Shown here: piece by piece, positions 62,521 to 64,000 of the stretch | Numbering within the stretch: position 1 is the stretch's first letter | Layout of the letters: each line of letters begins with the position of its first letter | Source: Agromyces cerinus | GTDB taxonomy: Bacteria > Actinomycetota > Actinomycetes > Actinomycetales > Microbacteriaceae | Direction of reading: 5' to 3' | Assembly (NCBI RefSeq): GCF_016907835.1 | Contig: NZ_JAFBCT010000001.1 | Span: 620,001-684,000 of the forward strand | Length of the DNA: 64,000 nt | Notes under the pieces: generated by a model | Seen by the model: the letters and a program-made list of their open reading frames with translations, nothing else | Told to the model about the DNA's origin: nothing | The model's database searches: none | Program-made: the position numbers and the translations under genes

Positions 62521-64000
62521 TCAGCGCGAGTTCACGCGCACGATCTCCTCCTGGTAGGGCGCGACGACGGCGCCCGAGATGCGGCAGTCGAGCAGGAGGA
62601 AGCGGCGCTCTGCCACGGGCGTCGCCGCCCAGTCGGCGAGCCGGTCGAGGTCGGAGAGGCTGCGCACGACCACTCCCTCGGCCCCGAACGCCGCGGCCGC
62701 GGCCGCGAAGTCGACCTCGGGAATCAGCATCGGGGCCTCGGCGAGGCCCTTCAAGCCGTAGAGGTTCACCTCGGCGCCGTATGCGGCGTCGTTCCAGACG
62801 ACCGCGACGCCGCGACCGCCTGCGGTACGCACGGCCGTCTCGAGGTCGGCGATCGCCATGAGCCCGCCGCCGTCTCCCGTCGTGAGCACGACCGTGGCCT
62901 CGGGCTTGGCCGCCGCGGCCCCGGCGACACTCGGGAAGCCCTGCCCGATCGACTGGAACGCCGTGCCGACCATCATCATGCGGTCGGGCGAGGCGACCGG
63001 CCAGTACATGTTCGCCCACCCGATGAAGTGTCCGCCGTCGGAGACGACGACGCGATCCTCGGGCAGGAGATCAGCGATGCGGCGCGCGGTGCTGCGCGGG
63101 TCGAGTCGGCCGTCGGCGGCGAGATCGTCGCCCGGTTCGTACGCCCGCAGGGCGGTCGCATCGATCGACTCGCGCCAGCTGGAGGACTCCGCACCGACCC
63201 TCTCGAGCTCATCGACGATCGCGCGGGCCACGAGTGCGGCGTCGCCACGCACGTAGCCGCCCACGTTCGGGTGGGTGGCAGACGATGCGACGTCGACCTG
63301 GAACACGCGGGTGCCCGGGGCGAACAGCTCGCCGAAGCGCATCGTGAACTGGTTCAGCGACGCGCCGAAGACGACGGCCACATCGGCCTCGCGCACGAGT
63401 TCCATCGCGCGATCGGCGCCGAACCCGCCCGAGACGCCGAGGTCGTGGCGGGCGTCGGGGAACACTCCGCGGCCGAGCGCGGTCGAGGCGGTCACTGCAC
63501 CCGTGGCGGCGGCGAGCTCGCCGAGCACCTCACCGGCGCCGGCGAGCCAGGCACCGCGTCCCGCGAGCAGGAACGGCCGGCTCGCGCCTGCGAGTGCGAG
63601 CGCGATCTCAGCGATCTGGCGGTGCGCGAACTCCCCGGCCGGCGCGAGCGGCGCGGGACGTCGCGGGCTCGTCGCCTCGTGCAGGGCGCCCGCTTCGGCG
63701 GCGGCGACGTCGTAGGGGATCGCGAGCACCACCGGCATCCGGTACGCCAGCGCGTGCTCGATCGCGATGATCGTCGTCGCCTGCGCGTCGGTGCGGCCGA
63801 CCGTGTAGGTGCGGGCGCCGACCGCCGAAGCGAGGGCGATCTGGTCGACGTCCCAGGGGCGACGGCCGGAGGTCGGCTCGTCGCCGACCACGAGCACGAG
63901 GGGGACCCGGGCCTGCGCCGCCTCGGCGAGCGACGTGAGGGTGTTCGTGAACCCGGCACCGTAGGTCGAGGTCGCGGCGGCGATGCGGTTCGAGGCGCGA
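62521..64000 (-). CDS. Thiamine-diphosphate-dependent enzyme (cut by window edge)
   Basis: At least 493 residues of an acetolactate-synthase/benzoylformate-decarboxylase-like enzyme; the 5' end is outside the window. The frame runs upstream of 63897 as SNRIAAATSTYGAGFTNTL, which is ordinary family sequence. The ThDP-binding segment is TTGDGGGLMAIADLETAV with the later Asn in WNDAAYG. The central domain (VVFGASLNQFTMRFGEL) is the usual NAD-like fold. It is convergent with the transporter and may or may not belong to the hpa cluster. Confidence 0.85.
   Translation of the reverse strand, partial: RASNRIAAATSTYGAGFTNTLTSLAEAAQARVPLVLVVGDEPTSGRRPWDVDQIALASAVGARTYTVGRTDAQATTIIAIEHALAYRMPVVLAIPYDVAAAEAGALHEATSPRRPAPLAPAGEFAHRQIAEIALALAGASRPFLLAGRGAWLAGAGEVLGELAAATGAVTASTALGRGVFPDARHDLGVSGGFGADRAMELVREADVAVVFGASLNQFTMRFGELFAPGTRVFQVDVASSATHPNVGGYVRGDAALVARAIVDELERVGAESSSWRESIDATALRAYEPGDDLAADGRLDPRSTARRIADLLPEDRVVVSDGGHFIGWANMYWPVASPDRMMMVGTAFQSIGQGFPSVAGAAAAKPEATVVLTTGDGGGLMAIADLETAVRTAGGRGVAVVWNDAAYGAEVNLYGLKGLAEAPMLIPEVDFAAAAAAFGAEGVVVRSLSDLDRLADWAATPVAERRFLLLDCRISGAVVAPYQEEIVRVNSR

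Overview
The window is high-GC DNA, densely packed with short intergenic gaps, many ATGA/GTGA/TTGA start-stop overlaps and frequent GTG starts. A Tad-type pilus locus next to a 6C RNA, a ponA2/metallophosphoesterase/DUF4177/RidA neighbourhood, TopA with a lysine-rich tail and a perfect actinobacterial LexA box all point to an actinobacterium. Overall style suggests Microbacteriaceae (Agromyces-like), but the genus is an inference. No phage, transposase or CRISPR array is visible.

Layout. 0-9 kb: the end of an ABC-F ATPase; a radical SAM protein behind a LexA box; a sensor kinase / kinase-like partner / response regulator operon running into tdk; a universal stress protein; a membrane protein; UDP-glucose dehydrogenase; tRNA-Pro(CGG). 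9-16 kb: metallophosphoesterase, bifunctional PASTA penicillin-binding protein, DUF4177 protein, RidA, acetyl-CoA synthetase. 15.9-19.4 kb: a 6C-type small RNA followed by a compact tad pilus operon. 19.4-26.1 kb: housekeeping replication block topA-tmk-holB, then a secreted peptidase-like lipoprotein. 26.2-29.2 kb: tRNA-Thr(CGT) followed by a small block that looks accessory (CorA, SoxR-box metallo-beta-lactamase-fold gene, Imm5-like gene, and a 56-bp duplicated gene fragment). 29.2-33.7 kb: two tandem SGNH hydrolases, a Gfo/Idh/MocA oxidoreductase and a PBP4-type D-Ala-D-Ala carboxypeptidase.

The right half is catabolic. 33.7-41.4 kb holds an aromatic-amine module: AraC regulator, APC permease, copper amine oxidase with a His/Cys-rich tail, TetR regulator and aldehyde dehydrogenase. 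These would take tyramine-like amines to arylacetates. 41.6-44.3 kb holds nicotinamidase, an alpha/beta hydrolase and a Tat-exported phosphoesterase. 44.5-54.2 kb is an alpha-galactoside uptake and hydrolysis cluster: LacI regulator, two GH36 enzymes, a six-hairpin glycosidase-like protein, and a lipoprotein plus two permeases with no ATPase. 54.3-62.4 kb is a homoprotocatechuate meta-cleavage cluster (HpaD, HpaE, HpaG-like, HpaH, HpaI, GntR regulator, MFS transporter). It shares a 12-bp putative operator at two promoters. Its HpaG-like protein is a FAH-RraA fusion instead of the enterobacterial tandem FAH protein. The amine module and the hpa module make chemically consecutive sections of one route to pyruvate and succinic semialdehyde, although the 4-hydroxyphenylacetate hydroxylase and a recognisable HpaF are not in the window. 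The right edge cuts a thiamine-diphosphate enzyme.
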